Shown: positions 22,085 to 33,268 of the stretch, piece by piece
Layout of the letters: each line of letters opens with the position of its first letter
How positions within the stretch are numbered: position 1 is the first letter of the stretch
Assembly: GCA_001661515.1 (NCBI GenBank)
Contig: LUVW01000023.1
Location: 713,885-777,884 of the forward strand
Source: Capniomyces stellatus
Taxonomy: Eukaryota; Kickxellomycota; Harpellomycetes; Harpellales; Legeriomycetaceae
Direction: 5' to 3'
DNA length: 64,000 nucleotides
The notes under the pieces: model-generated
The model's input: only the letters and a program-made list of their open reading frames with translations
The model's database searches: none
What the model was told of the DNA's origin: nothing
Program-made: the position numbers and the translations under genes

Positions 22085-22680
22085 ACGCATTGATAAATTT
22101 GGTTCATAGGGACTGTGACGTCTTTCTATTCAACTGGCTCGCTGCATTCTGTAAAGTGGTCTCCATCACCTTTCCTACATTTCTCCTACTTTTCAGGGTT
22201 CCTGCTGTTGCCTGACGTGTCTTTGGCTAGGTCTTCAAAATTGTCTGCCCAGACTCCCAACTTTTCCTTTTGGTCTATGATATATTTCGCCTCTTTGTTG
22301 AGAACTGGTCCATCTGTGAATCTCTAGATAATTCTAGTCGTTCTTCTTGCTAGCATATTTTTGTTCTCTTTGGATCTTTGCCAGCTTACCCTGTAATTAA
22401 ACTCAGCTAATACTGTGGCTGTTCCCCTTTTTTTGCATTCTATAGGACTGGGTCCTTCCAGCCATGATACCCCAGGTAGTGTTTGAGAGGTGCCAGCTAC
22501 GTTCTTTGTTTGATTATAATTGGATATTATTTGCAGGATATCTCAGTAATTTCTAACCAGACAAAGAGCGCAGCTGAAATCACAACAAAGAAAAAGAGCA
22601 GTCTGGTAAATAATAGGAAATATAATGATATGATAGCAAACTTAAGCTCTGAATGCAGTTGGAAGTTAAGGTGATGTGGG
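22085..22680 (-). mobile_element. Relic of a non-LTR (LINE-like) retrotransposon ORF
   Basis: On the minus strand, a frame broken by at least three stop codons still resembles the linker between endonuclease and reverse transcriptase in fungal LINEs. It begins with VSWQRSKENKNMLARR, then VLNKEAKYIIDQKEKLGVWA, then NFEDLAKDTSGNS, then DHFTECSEPVE. The pattern 'plus strand: ask whether to load the template, then assign workers' of a host gene is absent: there is no intron or start. No catalytic RT motif (FADD) is in the window, so this is a short dead fragment. The assignment rests on my memory of such elements and has not been searched. Confidence 0.45.
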
Positions 22681-23095
22681 AGCCTTGATGGGTTGCTTTT
22701 GTGGAGGGGTTAACACGAAATTAAAACTAAAAAGAAAAAATTGGGGTTGATTTTTTATTTTTTATTTTTTATTTTGGTGTAATATTAGCGGCTTGAACGA
22801 ATCAGCTGAGAAGTAAAATCAAGGAAACCAAATAATTGGATGTTTTTGATTTTAGAATTATAGAAAGCTTCGACTTGGCATTTATTACTCATTAATTCGA
22901 TTTCTACAGTAAAAAAATGAAAGTTGTATTAGTTGAAAGAAAACATACAAAAAAGTGAGAATAAAAACAAAAACAAAAGCGCAGTACAAATGTCGTTATT
23001 GAAATGATAGAGTTGTTTTAGAAAAAGGATCAAAGTAAATAAATTTACCCGAGTCGGTTTAGTTTTGATCAGAAAAGCAGTCGCAAATTTATAGA
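22681..23095. promoter_or_regulatory. Upstream region of the Twinkle-like gene
   Basis: About 415 bases of AT-rich DNA with a TTTTTATTT repeat at 22750-22775. It presumably carries the promoter of the mitochondrial helicase gene. No distinct motif was identified. Confidence 0.45.
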
Positions 23096-25639
23096 ATGAT
23101 TGGGCGAGTGCAAAGGTTGGGGATTCTTAGAGGCAACAGGACGGTGCATAGAAGTATAGAGTTGGCGAGAATAAATAGAGGAGGTTTGAATTGTAAAAGA
23201 TATTATAATGCAGCTCAGGCGAAGGAAAATATAGAAATAAACAAGAATGGTTACAAGATAGTAGAGACACAGAAGAAAAAAGTGGGGGGTGGGGATGGGG
23301 CAGCTGAAGAAATAAGAAGAGGAAAAAAGGGACCGAGTTTGGCAAAAAGAACAGGCAAAGAAGTGGTAAATGGTGGGGAAATAAAGAGCGAAACGGGTGT
23401 GAGGGAGGCGGGTGAGAGTGAGATATCAGAGACAGAGAGGGCAGAAAGGATAGAGAGGGAAGTGAGGAGTAAAGAAATGAAGAAAGTGTTTATGGTGACA
23501 AAGCAGTACCCGCGGCCAGGGTTGAATAGCAACGAGCTGTTGGTAAAGTGTCCAAAGTGCAGTGTAGGAAAGCCAAGAAACGCGGCGTACAGTGCAAAGC
23601 TGAATATGGAGGATGGGGGTTTTATGTGCAATTCGTGTTTTTCAAAGGGAACGTGGGCAGAATACTCGCATTTAGCAAAAGTGCGGCTAGTTTCAGGGGT
23701 GGGTTTAAGGAGTAGAGACGGAGAGGGAAAGAAGAAGAGGGTGGGGAAGAGCAAGGCTAAGGAGTACAAGGAAGTAGGAGAGGGAGTTGAGTACGAGGAA
23801 ATGGGAATTGAGGAGATGGAGGGGTGGGAGGTAAAGAAAGTGGGGAAAAGCAAGGTAAAGGGAACAAAGGGACATGTGGGTAAGGGGATTTCGGAGGAGA
23901 ACGAGTACGTGATGAAGGTGCAGGAGCAGCAGGAGCAAGAGAGCAGGAAGACGGAGGAATTAGTGATGAAGATGCAGAGCAACCTGAAGGAGGACGGAGA
24001 GCTGCTGAAGAAGCTTACGGGGAGCAGAAAGGGGGATTACCGGCTAAAAGAGGAGACATTGGAGAAGTACAGAGTGGGGGCGTTGTATAGGGAGGCAGTG
24101 AGCAAGGAAGGGGGGGTAAAGGGGGAGATTGGGGGGCTGGAGGAAATGACAAGGAGAAAAGTGGATGGGGATGGGGAGGGTAAAAAAGTGGGGAGTTTTG
24201 GGTTTCCGATGACGGGGCTGAAGATGGAGCTGGAAGAGCTGATAGAGAGCAGTTCGTTTGAGGAGAGAGTATCATACAAGACAAACGAGATAATGGAGAT
24301 GGATGCGGGATCAGGGGAGAGAGCAAAGGTGGCGGTTGGGGGAAGCGGGCAGCCAGGACTGTTTGGGCTGCATTTAGTGCCGATGTCAAGCAACATGGTG
24401 GTTTTAGCGGACACTGAAGTAGACGCAATGGCGATTTACCAGGAAACGGGAGTAGCGGCGGTTTCTTTGCCGAACTCGACGTTCCAGCTGCCGTTGCAGG
24501 TGATGTCGGCGCTGGACCGGTTTGAAAAGATTTACCTGTGGATGGAGGACAGTTTTATTGGGCGGGAGGCGGCTGAGGGGCTGAGCGTGAAGCTGGGCGT
24601 GGACCGGACACTGATAATATACCACCGCGAAATCAGCGCGAAGGGGTACAAGCGGCCAATCGAGTCGGTGATGAACGGGGAGGGCGAGGAGCTGCGGCAG
24701 GCGATGGAGAAGGCCAAGCCGGTGAGACACGAGAAGATCATGGACTTTGGGCTGCTTGGCGACTCGGTGATGTACGAGCTGATGAACCCGGAGCTGATCA
24801 AGGGCGTCAAGTGCGTGTCGCTGCCCGGGTACAACGACGTGATCAAGGGGCTGCGGCCAGGCGAACTGACGATTTTTAGCGGGCCAACTGGTGCGGGAAA
24901 AACCACAGTTCTTTCGCAGCTCAGCCTGGATTTTTGCAAGTCACGTGTCAGCACTCTCTGGGGCAGCTTTGAAATCCCCAACGTGCGGCTGGCCAGCAAA
25001 ATGCTGACTCAGTTTGCGGGCGAGGACCTGCGCTCAAAGAAGCCAGCCGAAGTCAAGGCCCACATGGCCAGGTTCATGTCGCTGCCCATGTACTTTCTCA
25101 AGTTCCACGGTGGAACACCTCCTGAAGCCGTGCTTGAAACCATGAAACACGCCGTCTACGCGTACGACGTCAAACACATCATCATCGACAACCTGCAGTT
25201 CATGATGAGCATGCAGCACAGACTCCGCAACTCCGCCGACAAGTACGAGTCCCAGGACCTCGCCATCGCCAGCTTCAGGAAATTCGCCACCGAACAGCAC
25301 GTTCATATCACCATTGTTGTACACACCCGCAAAGAACAGTCTGGCTCCACTCTCGACCTCAACTCTATCTTTGGCTCCGCTAAAACTACCCAGGAGGCTG
25401 ACAACGTCATCATGCTCCAGAAAATCGGTCGCTCCAACTCCAACAAACGGTACCTCGACGTCCTCAAAAACAGGTATGACGGCACCCTTGGCAAAATCTA
25501 CTTCCAGTTCGACCCCAACACTTACTCCATCAAACAGTTTATCCTGCCCCCTCCCAAACCTAAAAATAACGTCAAAATCATCAAACCCAACTTTTCTTCT
25601 GACATTGACTTTCTACCCGAAGACCTTCTTTACGAATAA
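23096..25639 (+). CDS. Twinkle-type mitochondrial primase-helicase
   Basis: An intronless ORF of 847 aa. The N-terminus (MIGRVQRLGILRGNRTVHRS) is basic and lacks acids, like a mitochondrial presequence. At about residues 148-182, KCPKCSVGKP and GFMCNSCF form a four-Cys zinc ribbon, as in phage T7 gp4 and plant Twinkle. A TOPRIM-like region lies at about 435-500 (VVLADTEVDAMAIYQETG; YLWMEDSFIGREAAEGLSVK). The RecA-like helicase domain begins near 565, with Walker A GPTGAGKTT at about 595, Walker B IIIDNLQFM at about 700, an arginine-finger-type segment VHTRKEQSGS, and SIFGSAKTTQEADNVIML. The family unwinds mtDNA at the replication fork as a hexamer. Residues 50-420 include long Lys/Glu-rich linkers. 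The TOPRIM acidic motif resembles the animal form, so primase activity is uncertain. Coding strand is purine-rich 5' and C-rich 3'. Confidence 0.88.
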   Translation: MIGRVQRLGILRGNRTVHRSIELARINRGGLNCKRYYNAAQAKENIEINKNGYKIVETQKKKVGGGDGAAEEIRRGKKGPSLAKRTGKEVVNGGEIKSETGVREAGESEISETERAERIEREVRSKEMKKVFMVTKQYPRPGLNSNELLVKCPKCSVGKPRNAAYSAKLNMEDGGFMCNSCFSKGTWAEYSHLAKVRLVSGVGLRSRDGEGKKKRVGKSKAKEYKEVGEGVEYEEMGIEEMEGWEVKKVGKSKVKGTKGHVGKGISEENEYVMKVQEQQEQESRKTEELVMKMQSNLKEDGELLKKLTGSRKGDYRLKEETLEKYRVGALYREAVSKEGGVKGEIGGLEEMTRRKVDGDGEGKKVGSFGFPMTGLKMELEELIESSSFEERVSYKTNEIMEMDAGSGERAKVAVGGSGQPGLFGLHLVPMSSNMVVLADTEVDAMAIYQETGVAAVSLPNSTFQLPLQVMSALDRFEKIYLWMEDSFIGREAAEGLSVKLGVDRTLIIYHREISAKGYKRPIESVMNGEGEELRQAMEKAKPVRHEKIMDFGLLGDSVMYELMNPELIKGVKCVSLPGYNDVIKGLRPGELTIFSGPTGAGKTTVLSQLSLDFCKSRVSTLWGSFEIPNVRLASKMLTQFAGEDLRSKKPAEVKAHMARFMSLPMYFLKFHGGTPPEAVLETMKHAVYAYDVKHIIIDNLQFMMSMQHRLRNSADKYESQDLAIASFRKFATEQHVHITIVVHTRKEQSGSTLDLNSIFGSAKTTQEADNVIMLQKIGRSNSNKRYLDVLKNRYDGTLGKIYFQFDPNTYSIKQFILPPPKPKNNVKIIKPNFSSDIDFLPEDLLYE

Positions 25640-25883
25640 CTCTCTATTTTCCTCTCCTTTCTTTTTACTTTTCCTTTCCTTTACTTTCAATCCATTTATT
25701 TATCACTTTCTTATTATTGTCAATACATCTCTTTTTAAAAACCTTTCAACTATAACTATCAACTTTTTTTACTTTAAAAAAAAAAAACTAATCAAGAATT
25801 CTCCTTTGTTTATATCAACATCTCATATAAATACAAATCCCTCACTATACATATACGTTTATATATGTATGTATATATATATT

Positions 25884-26745
25884 CTAATATCGGTACAGGT
25901 TCTTTGAAAAGTTTGGATCCTGAATAAACGCAACCAACACTTTGCTACCTGTTTGTAACAACGGATGTCCTGCAACTCTACAAACCAAACCAGTTAACCA
26001 AACCAAATCAAACCAATTAACTAAACTAAACTCAACTAAACCAGCTAACCAACTCCAACTCCAACCTACATTTACTTGCTCTACTTACATTTGCAAAAAG
26101 TTCTCCAACCCCTCTCGGCGACTCTCAATCACTTCGTCTGAGAATCTATTTGTAAACACTTTTCCTGGTAGCGCCGGAATATTGACCCCATTCGCTTCAT
26201 TCTTCAGCACATCCCGAAACCACTCAAAGTCGCTGTATCTCCTTCTAACCGACGAGGTCTTGAATTTAAACGCTGGAATATTTGTCTATTTCATCCAAAC
26301 ACACAGCTCAATTTTAACCCTCTCTACTACAACCCCCCTTCTTAATATAAATTATATATGTCTACTTACATGACATACTATCTCAAAATCCGTGTATTTC
26401 TTTCGCCCGTCATCTACATTTATTCATTTTTTTTATATCTTTATCATCATTCTCAACCATATATCTCCTTATTTACATCCAATATACCTAAATTACTACT
26501 ATCTTCATTTCAATTTAGCCTCCCCTCCCCCTTCCCCTCGACAACCAACTCCACCAAGCAGATTTATAAAAATAAAAATGCACAACTTTCACCTCCACTT
26601 TCTAGCTTTGGCACCTACCATGGGTCTGCGGATTTGTCACTTCTATCTCCAATGAATTTTCCGGCTCACTATACAAATCTTCTGCTGGTACATCTCGAAG
26701 CGTATATCTAGTATTCTGTCCAAACGGTGTATTTCTTGACGCCAT
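25884..26745 (-). CDS. SNX3: Sorting nexin-3 (Snx3/Grd19) PX-domain protein
   Basis: Four minus-strand exons: 26745-26619, 26413-26370, 26285-26089 and 25977-25884. Phases agree and give 153 aa, the usual size. The start [15 protein letters not shown] is chosen over an upstream in-frame ATG with a lysine-rich leader. The PX domain spans nearly the whole protein: [34 protein letters not shown], the phosphoinositide-binding [15 protein letters not shown], the proline-rich [10 protein letters not shown], and [19 protein letters not shown], ending [19 protein letters not shown]. Snx3 binds PI3P on endosomes and, with retromer, recycles cargo to the Golgi. The gene is convergent with Twinkle, whose stop lies about 245 bases away. 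Exon 2 is only 44 nt. Confidence 0.93.
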
Positions 26746-28815
26746 TACTTTTACGTTGTTTCTTTGCTCTTTCTTTTTTTTCTTTCTTTTGCAGTTTACC
26801 ACTTTGTATTCCTTTCGCTCTTTGCGTCTCTGTAGGCCTCTTTACCTTTCTCTACTTGCTATTTCAATTTACAAAGTCAACTTTGTTTTATCCTTAATTT
26901 ATATATCTAAAATATAGCTCAACAAAAGTAAATGTATGAATTAAAGGCACTAAAAAACGATTAACCTTGGCTTTTTGTTTTATGTTACAATGAAACCCTG
27001 CCCAATTTCAATTATAAAATATTGACCATTTGTGTTTTGTACTTCTACTTCAGTTTCAATTTGCTCATTGCCAATTATCTAAACCCTCAATGTCCAACTC
27101 TAAATCTCTCCAATAGCCCAGCATCATACTATTATTTTTTCTCAATTTCAATTGGCTGTTCCTGAGAAACTCGCTTGTAATTGGTCTGTTTCTTTGGTAG
27201 CCGTTTAAATCAATGACCATTTTCCAAGTCTAACAATCATATTTGCCGAATCACACTTGCTTTTATTTTCTTTTTGATCATATGTTCTTTGCATCTTGGA
27301 ATTTTCCAACTTTACACCCAAAGTCTTCCTATACATTATACGTCAACATCAACATCAACAACATCAACAACATCAACAACATCAACAACATCAACAAGAC
27401 TTGGGGGATGGACATGGATGAGGAAAATAAAGGTGGTCGAGAAGGGGGTTATGTTTGAAGTATGTTGGCAAAGAAGATCTTGGCAATAAAGTGCGCCGTT
27501 GTCGATAATATTACTTGTGTGTGTGTTTTTCTTTTTTTTTAATGTGACAAGAAGACGATGTTGAGCTATTCGTGCTTGCTAATTCAGCATTTTTGAAAGT
27601 GTATTTTGGCATACGCTGGTATTGTATACGTATGTACGTTAGCTTTAAGTATAAAATTAATAGTGCCGTAAATAAAATGCAAATGTTTAATTTCTGCCTC
27701 GAGGTGGTGCAAAGTATACAGCTTAATAATTGTCTAGGAATACTTGTCTAGTTCTATTAATAATGTTGAGTGTTTGCGTATACATACAAATACAGATGCA
27801 AATATACACGGTCTAAACCACATCTGTACAAGCCGCTTGATGCATAAGTTGACTTAGTGGCCAAGTAAGATTTAGCACGTTGCCATGATTTGGTAATCTA
27901 GGTAGAATATTTGGAAAAAAGAAGAGAAAAAAAAGAGCTTGGTCAACTAGATGAGGATGATTTAGAATTGTGGAATACTCGTTGTGTTGGTTTTCGTTTC
28001 ATAACGAATCTAGCTTTGCGATTTCCGCGCTAATTAAAAGAGTCTAAACGTAAGTAGCAATGAAGAAAGAAAAGAAAGAAATAGGCTTTAATTAGCGAGT
28101 TAATGGAAATATTAATATTAGAATCAAGAGATATACTCGATTAATACAGGGAGATTATCAATGTGTACATTGTATTTACAAATTAGTGATTAGTTCACAA
28201 TAAAAGGTATTTCAATTTAAAGATCCAAAACGTACTAATTAAGTCTAAAATAGTCGAATATTATCATACTGGTCTAATCTAGACTATATTAAAGGGAGAA
28301 AGCAAAATAAAGCAAAAAAGCAAAAAAAAGTGAAATGAAATAAAGTAAATGGTAATCGAACTTTAATTTCAAGCCAATTTTGCCTCATTTGTTATTTGTT
28401 GTTACTTTTTCTAGCTTATTTTAAACCAATTCTCTTAATCGACTTTAGTGTTTTTACTGATTTTCTAAAACCTTTCAACTTGGTTTCAATTCCCGAATAT
28501 TTTTTTTTAGACTTGCTACTATTATGTTATTACAAAGTAACAAAGAAGTTAATCAAAGAAGTTAAAAAAAAAGATAATATTGGGTGTTTTTTTCAGCTCA
28601 ACTTACGGGATCTCGACCTTTGCTATTTCTCTTTACATCAATAAATTTTAGATAAAAACGATTGATACACAGTAACCGAAATACAGCTTATCAGAATATA
28701 TCAAAAAAAAAAATATTTCAAACGCAAACAGTGTACTTTAATTCAGTATAAAGAAACAGAATAGCAATATAGCTACTCTTACTTGAGTTGGAAAATAAAA
28801 AGCAAAGTAAGATAA
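26746..28815. other. Divergent, AT-rich intergenic region
   Basis: About 2.1 kb between divergent SNX3 and the Asn/Ser-rich orphan gene. It holds an ATCAAC microsatellite (27342-27398) and many A/T tracts. I see no further gene. Both promoters must be here. Confidence 0.55.
27342..27398. repeat. (ATCAAC)n / (ATCAACAAC)n microsatellite
   Basis: About two ATCAAC units, then about five ATCAACAAC units, near-perfect. It lies in an intergenic region outside any supported gene. Confidence 0.88.
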
Positions 28816-31050
28816 ATGATTACAGCATACGAAATGAGAAGGTGGGTGGAAAGTCAAGAGGACAAAAGCCCGGAGTTTGGTATTAGCTTTGATGAAAGGG
28901 GCGAAAAGGACGAAAACGAGGCATCGACAGACAACACAATGTGTTCGCCAAAGAGAAAGTTAGTGGGTGATACTCTCAGGCAAAAGGCGGTTATGGAGAA
29001 AACACAAAGTGTGAAAAAAGACGAAAAAAGAAACAAATATAGCCACAACTATGACAAGACACTTGTATCCAGCAGTTCAATCAACTCGATAAGAGTGGAC
29101 ACCCCGCATAACCCCCCAAAGGGTTCGCGGCAGCACGGGAATGGCAGAGTTATTCCTAAAAAAGCAAGCAAAAAGTCTATACCACTAGAAGACTTTCAAA
29201 GAATATTTGGGAGTTTTCCAGGGTTTTTAGAAGAGGGGCTGAAATCAAGCATCCACAGCAATATTGAGGTGGCTTCGGGAAGCAAGAAATTCAACTCGCT
29301 AAGCCAAGAGCTGTTCCGGTTTTACAGCAATAGCAACAGCAACAACAACAGCAACGAAAACAACAGCAGCAAACCAGAAAACTACACACATGCCTATTTC
29401 TCTGACACATCGCCAAAAGGCAGCAAACTAACCTCAAATTCAAATTCAAGCTCAACTCCAAATCCAAATATAAAATCAAATCCAAATCCAAATCCAAACT
29501 TGGTTTATGGAAAAACACCCAAAGCCCATAAAACCCTGCCTAAATACAACAGACAAGCAAAACGCCAAGACTTTGTCTCGTCTACTAAATCCAAAAGCTC
29601 AATGTACTACAACGACTTTTACAGCAACATACCAGGTATCTATGGCCCAAGCAGCCTATACAACCACAGCAACATGTCTAGAATATCCATACTCAATACA
29701 GATCCCGAAGACCCCAACAAGTCTTGCTCCGACTACATTCTTCCCATTAGCTTGCCTAGCACCAAGCCCAAACACAGTAAGTAAACCAACTATTTTTACC
29801 TATGATCCCCTTCTCTCCTTTCCCTGGCTCCTAGGTTCATTATAGCCTGGAAACCGAGCAAGCACTAATGGGAATGCTCTAAACTTGGATTGACGCTACT
29901 CAACAAATGCATCAATGCAAACAGCTAGCACTGAATTGCACTGAATTGTACAATATTATTCTGTTTTTTAACTTTATATTTCTGAGCTTTATAAAAGCCT
30001 GGTATATAAAGTCTCAATCCACAAAAAGTCAAGAAAAATCAACAAAAAACATTTTTATTTGTTTATAAAACTAGTGTCCAAAAAGACAAACGCCCTAACC
30101 CTTATTACAGATATCAACAAGTTTGATAACCAAATAAGTAAGGACACGTAAATCCAACCCCCCCCCCCCAAACTACTTAACAGCACACATCTACCATACC
30201 TCTTTTTTTGTGTTGAATTTATACGCTATATTTTTATGCATACTCATTTTCATGACACTTAATGCTGTACGTTTCTTTGCCAACTATTTAGATCCAGAGA
30301 AAATGAGCTATAGCCCAAAGCTGAAAATGTGGTTGAGAAACGACTCTGAAAATATGGAGTTTGACATAGAGCTAGAAAGAGCACTCAAGGCATCAACAGC
30401 CACATTTACAAACGCAATCCACCAACCCACCAACTATGCCGAGAACAAGTACTATGATTTAAATGAAAAGAACCCCTGTTTTGCACTGCGGCGGTATAAA
30501 ACTCTGGACTCTAATTTAAGCCTGTCGACTAGCTACAGTCCAATTGAGACTACAGAAAACTTAAACGCCAAAAGTGGCATCCTGTCAAATACAACCGTTA
30601 ATAGCATGTCGATTTATTCCAAATCTAGGCTCAACTCCAAGCCTAAACTCGAGCCCAAACTCAAGTCTTGCACTACTATAGATCCCTTTGCTGGGATTGA
30701 ACCTTTAGAAGACTCTTTACAAGCCACTCCCGATGAGTATAGTGGTAAGCCATCCTATTAAATCATATATTTTACTTTAAGGACATCATACTGTCTGATT
30801 TACCTGTCTGCTATTTTCACTTTTACTTTTGCTGCAAGAATTATCATGAACAAGTTATTCGTCAAAAACAATCGTTAATAAAATCATTTGCTTCACTTTT
30901 TTTGCCCTCATTTTGATTCCTCGCTAATTCTACTTTTCTTTTTTTTTTTTAGAAATTTTCTCGCCAAGCCCCACTGAAATTGACGAGTGGGAATCCCAGT
31001 CCAAGGCGTACAGCATCTTTTCTAGAAACTGGTTTCCCAATTCAATCTGA
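28816..31050 (+). CDS. Asn/Ser-rich protein of unknown function
   Basis: Four exons are proposed: 28816-29776, 30111-30137 (only 27 nt), 30292-30744 and 30953-31050. All junctions are phase 1 and the sum is 512 aa. The protein is mostly polar and disordered, with Asn/Ser arrays and an Asn-Pro array at about residues 170-235. Two segments look ordered: KSIPLEDFQRIFGSFPGFLE at about 117-136 and the C-terminal WESQSKAYSIFSRNWFPNSI. I do not recognise a family. An alternative is two genes: the first frame runs to a stop at 29784 (322 aa), and the first intron contains TATA-like sequence near 29990-30020 that could drive a second, shorter gene starting at 30304. Confidence 0.55.
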
Positions 31051-31319
31051 CTAGACGCCTTTGCAACATTGAACATAATCTACCCCACCTAGTCCCTCTC
31101 CACCTTACCATTCTATCCTGCTCCCATCTTATCTCATATTTACACTAGTTTTGTTTTTTTTTAAATCGCCTGTCCCAAACCCTTCAGTTTGGTTAGCAAC
31201 AACGTTAATTGTCATGTTCATATATCTTCCTTGTCATTTCGATTGTTTGTAAAAGTTTTATTTGTTGTAAATCTCTTTAAATAGTTTTGAAACAGCAATA
31301 TGTATAATCTACTAAAATA

Positions 31320-32753
31320 TTAAACCCCCGACTTGAGCAGACCCAAGAATCCTGACTTTGACATCTTTGACACTAATCAAGCACATTTCAAAGACACATT
31401 CAATTCACACAATTTAGTCAAGTGTAATTTAGCACATAGATATACATGTATAAATTTCCAAACAATGCGGTTAAAAGCAAATACCATTCACAGGTGTTGT
31501 ACTACTTTTTAAAGTAAATATCTTACGTTTTTCGGTTTCATTCTTTGATGACTCGACTGGATCAGCGCCATGCTGCTGCACCTTAATGGCATTAAACAGT
31601 TGGACAACTAAAGAAGAAAAAGTACAAATTACAAAACAGAAAGCAGAAAGTAGAAAAAGTTGGAAATATTAGCCCACATATACATAAAGCAACTTTAAAT
31701 TTGTATAATCATACCCACACTCACTCACTCAAATTCACTCACTCAAATTCACCCATCTTTATTACTCCATTATATTTATATTTAAATAAAAAGATATTAA
31801 AGTATCCCAATTACCTCCACGAGTCGCTATCTTGCGCAACTTCTTTTCATACCCGATTCCCGAGTTGTCAGGCAGGATGTGGTCTTTTGAAAACGCTAGT
31901 CTCTTTTCGTTTGCAATTGCACTGCTTTCTTTTCTCTTTAGTTTGTTTTCTGCTATCAAGTTTTCGGGCCCTTTGTTCTTTGCCATAATTGGCGCCTACG
32001 TATAAATGGTTTATTCGTTAATTTACATGTCAACTTTACTCATTTCTATTATTTATTTTTTACTTTTCGATCATTGTACTTTTATGCCTTTCGATCATTG
32101 TATTTTTATACTTTTAGTTTTAAATCTATTTGTTTGGCTTATTTACAGTCTTGCTCTCTGAAGGAACATTTTGTGAAAGGATAGAAGAGATTCCGCCAAA
32201 GAAGTCGTCAAGTTCCACTGTCTTGTTTCTTTCTATTTTGTGCAAGATCAATAAATTTAGTATGCTGTATTTGTACTACGAACTCAACAGAACAGTGTAC
32301 ATTTCCGCTTCTTTCTCTTTTAGTCAGCCGTCGCAATAACCGCCTCTTACTCTTGGTCTTTGGTTTCTTTGCTAGTCTAGTGTAATCATCTGCATCACTG
32401 CCTTCGGATTCGTTACTTCCATAACCATCTGAATTGTCACTAACAATGCTTTCGTTTTCGCTATCATTTTCGATTCCGCTTTCAGAATCCTCATTCGCTT
32501 CTTGTTCAAGCTCGCTACTACTGCCATTGTCGATATCATCGTCTTCTGCTTTATCTACGGCTTTTTTACCCTTTTCTTGCTTATTTTCTATTTCCTCCAC
32601 CATTTGGTTATTTTCCTCTAGATCTTTTTCCAAGTCCATCTTTGTGGATTCAGGCTGTGTATTTTCCATTATTTCCTCCGAACTTTGTCTAAGGCTTGCT
32701 GTTTCGAATTCTTTACTAGGTAATATTACTGCTTTGGTCTCTGCATTTCCCAT
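31320..32753 (-). CDS. RRP15: Ribosomal RNA-processing protein 15
   Basis: Five minus-strand exons: 32753-32351, 32232-32147, 31995-31815, 31607-31527 and 31372-31320. Phases agree and give 267 aa, near the 250-282 of yeast and human. The N-terminal third is acidic and Ser-rich, common in nucleolar proteins, and ends in a basic KKPKTK run. Family landmarks follow: LDDFFGGISSILSQ, IAENKLKRKESSAIANEKR, YEKKLRKIATRGVVQLFNAI (the most conserved block) and the C-terminal MSKSGFLGLLKSGV. Rrp15 is a pre-60S factor needed for processing of 27S pre-rRNA in the nucleolus. An ATG 12 bases upstream (32765) is an alternative start. No single ORF covers the gene, so an ORF caller would miss most of it. Confidence 0.9.
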
Positions 32754-32992
32754 TTTAATTATCACAATTGAACAAACCTTTTTAAAAAAAAATATTTCTC
32801 CAGTAGTTTAGAGAAAAAAAAGGATGATTTTTGTATTAACCAGCTTCACACTTTGCCATTCCTATACTTTTTTCGTAGTAAAATTTTTGATTGTAAATTT
32901 ATTGATTCGCTACGCCAATTGGTCACTTTATTTTACCAGTTTAAAAATACAAAAATTTTACTCTAATTTTTTTTTTCAATCTTATTTATATA
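32754..32992. promoter_or_regulatory. RRP15 upstream region
   Basis: AT-rich DNA with A and T tracts upstream of the minus-strand RRP15 start. No motif was resolved. Confidence 0.4.
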
Positions 32993-33268
32993 TTGAAAGT
33001 AACTGTGTATAGAGCCTGGTTTTACGGATTCCATCAAGTAGAATTGGCTTATAGAAAAGCCGCCCACTATAGCCCTAAATTATTTATAACAGTACTCCCA
33101 AACCTTGTTTCATACAGGCCTATAAATCTAGAAAAGTACAAAATTGAAACTATGGGTATCCTAGACCAAGAGTATTCGTTTATATATCGTGATTATGGAA
33201 AACTGCCCAACAGAATTGCTGAAAGTTTGGAGGCGGGGATGGGATTGGGACTACAGGGTTCTAATTAA
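32993..33268 (+). CDS. Unassigned ORF, possibly a 3' exon
   Basis: A 91-codon open frame ending in TAA, with plausible composition (YRPINLEKYKIETMGILDQ, EYSFIYRDYGKLPNRIAESL). There is no ATG at its 5' end; the first Met codons are internal, so if real it is either a short protein from an internal Met or the last exon of an unseen spliced gene. I do not recognise the family. Chance is possible in AT-rich DNA. Confidence 0.25.
   Translation: MKVTVYRAWFYGFHQVELAYRKAAHYSPKLFITVLPNLVSYRPINLEKYKIETMGILDQEYSFIYRDYGKLPNRIAESLEAGMGLGLQGSN

Noticed and set aside
23251..23982. 243-codon minus-strand ORF
   Set aside because: Antisense of the purine-rich 5' part of Twinkle; purine-rich coding DNA lacks stops on the opposite strand.
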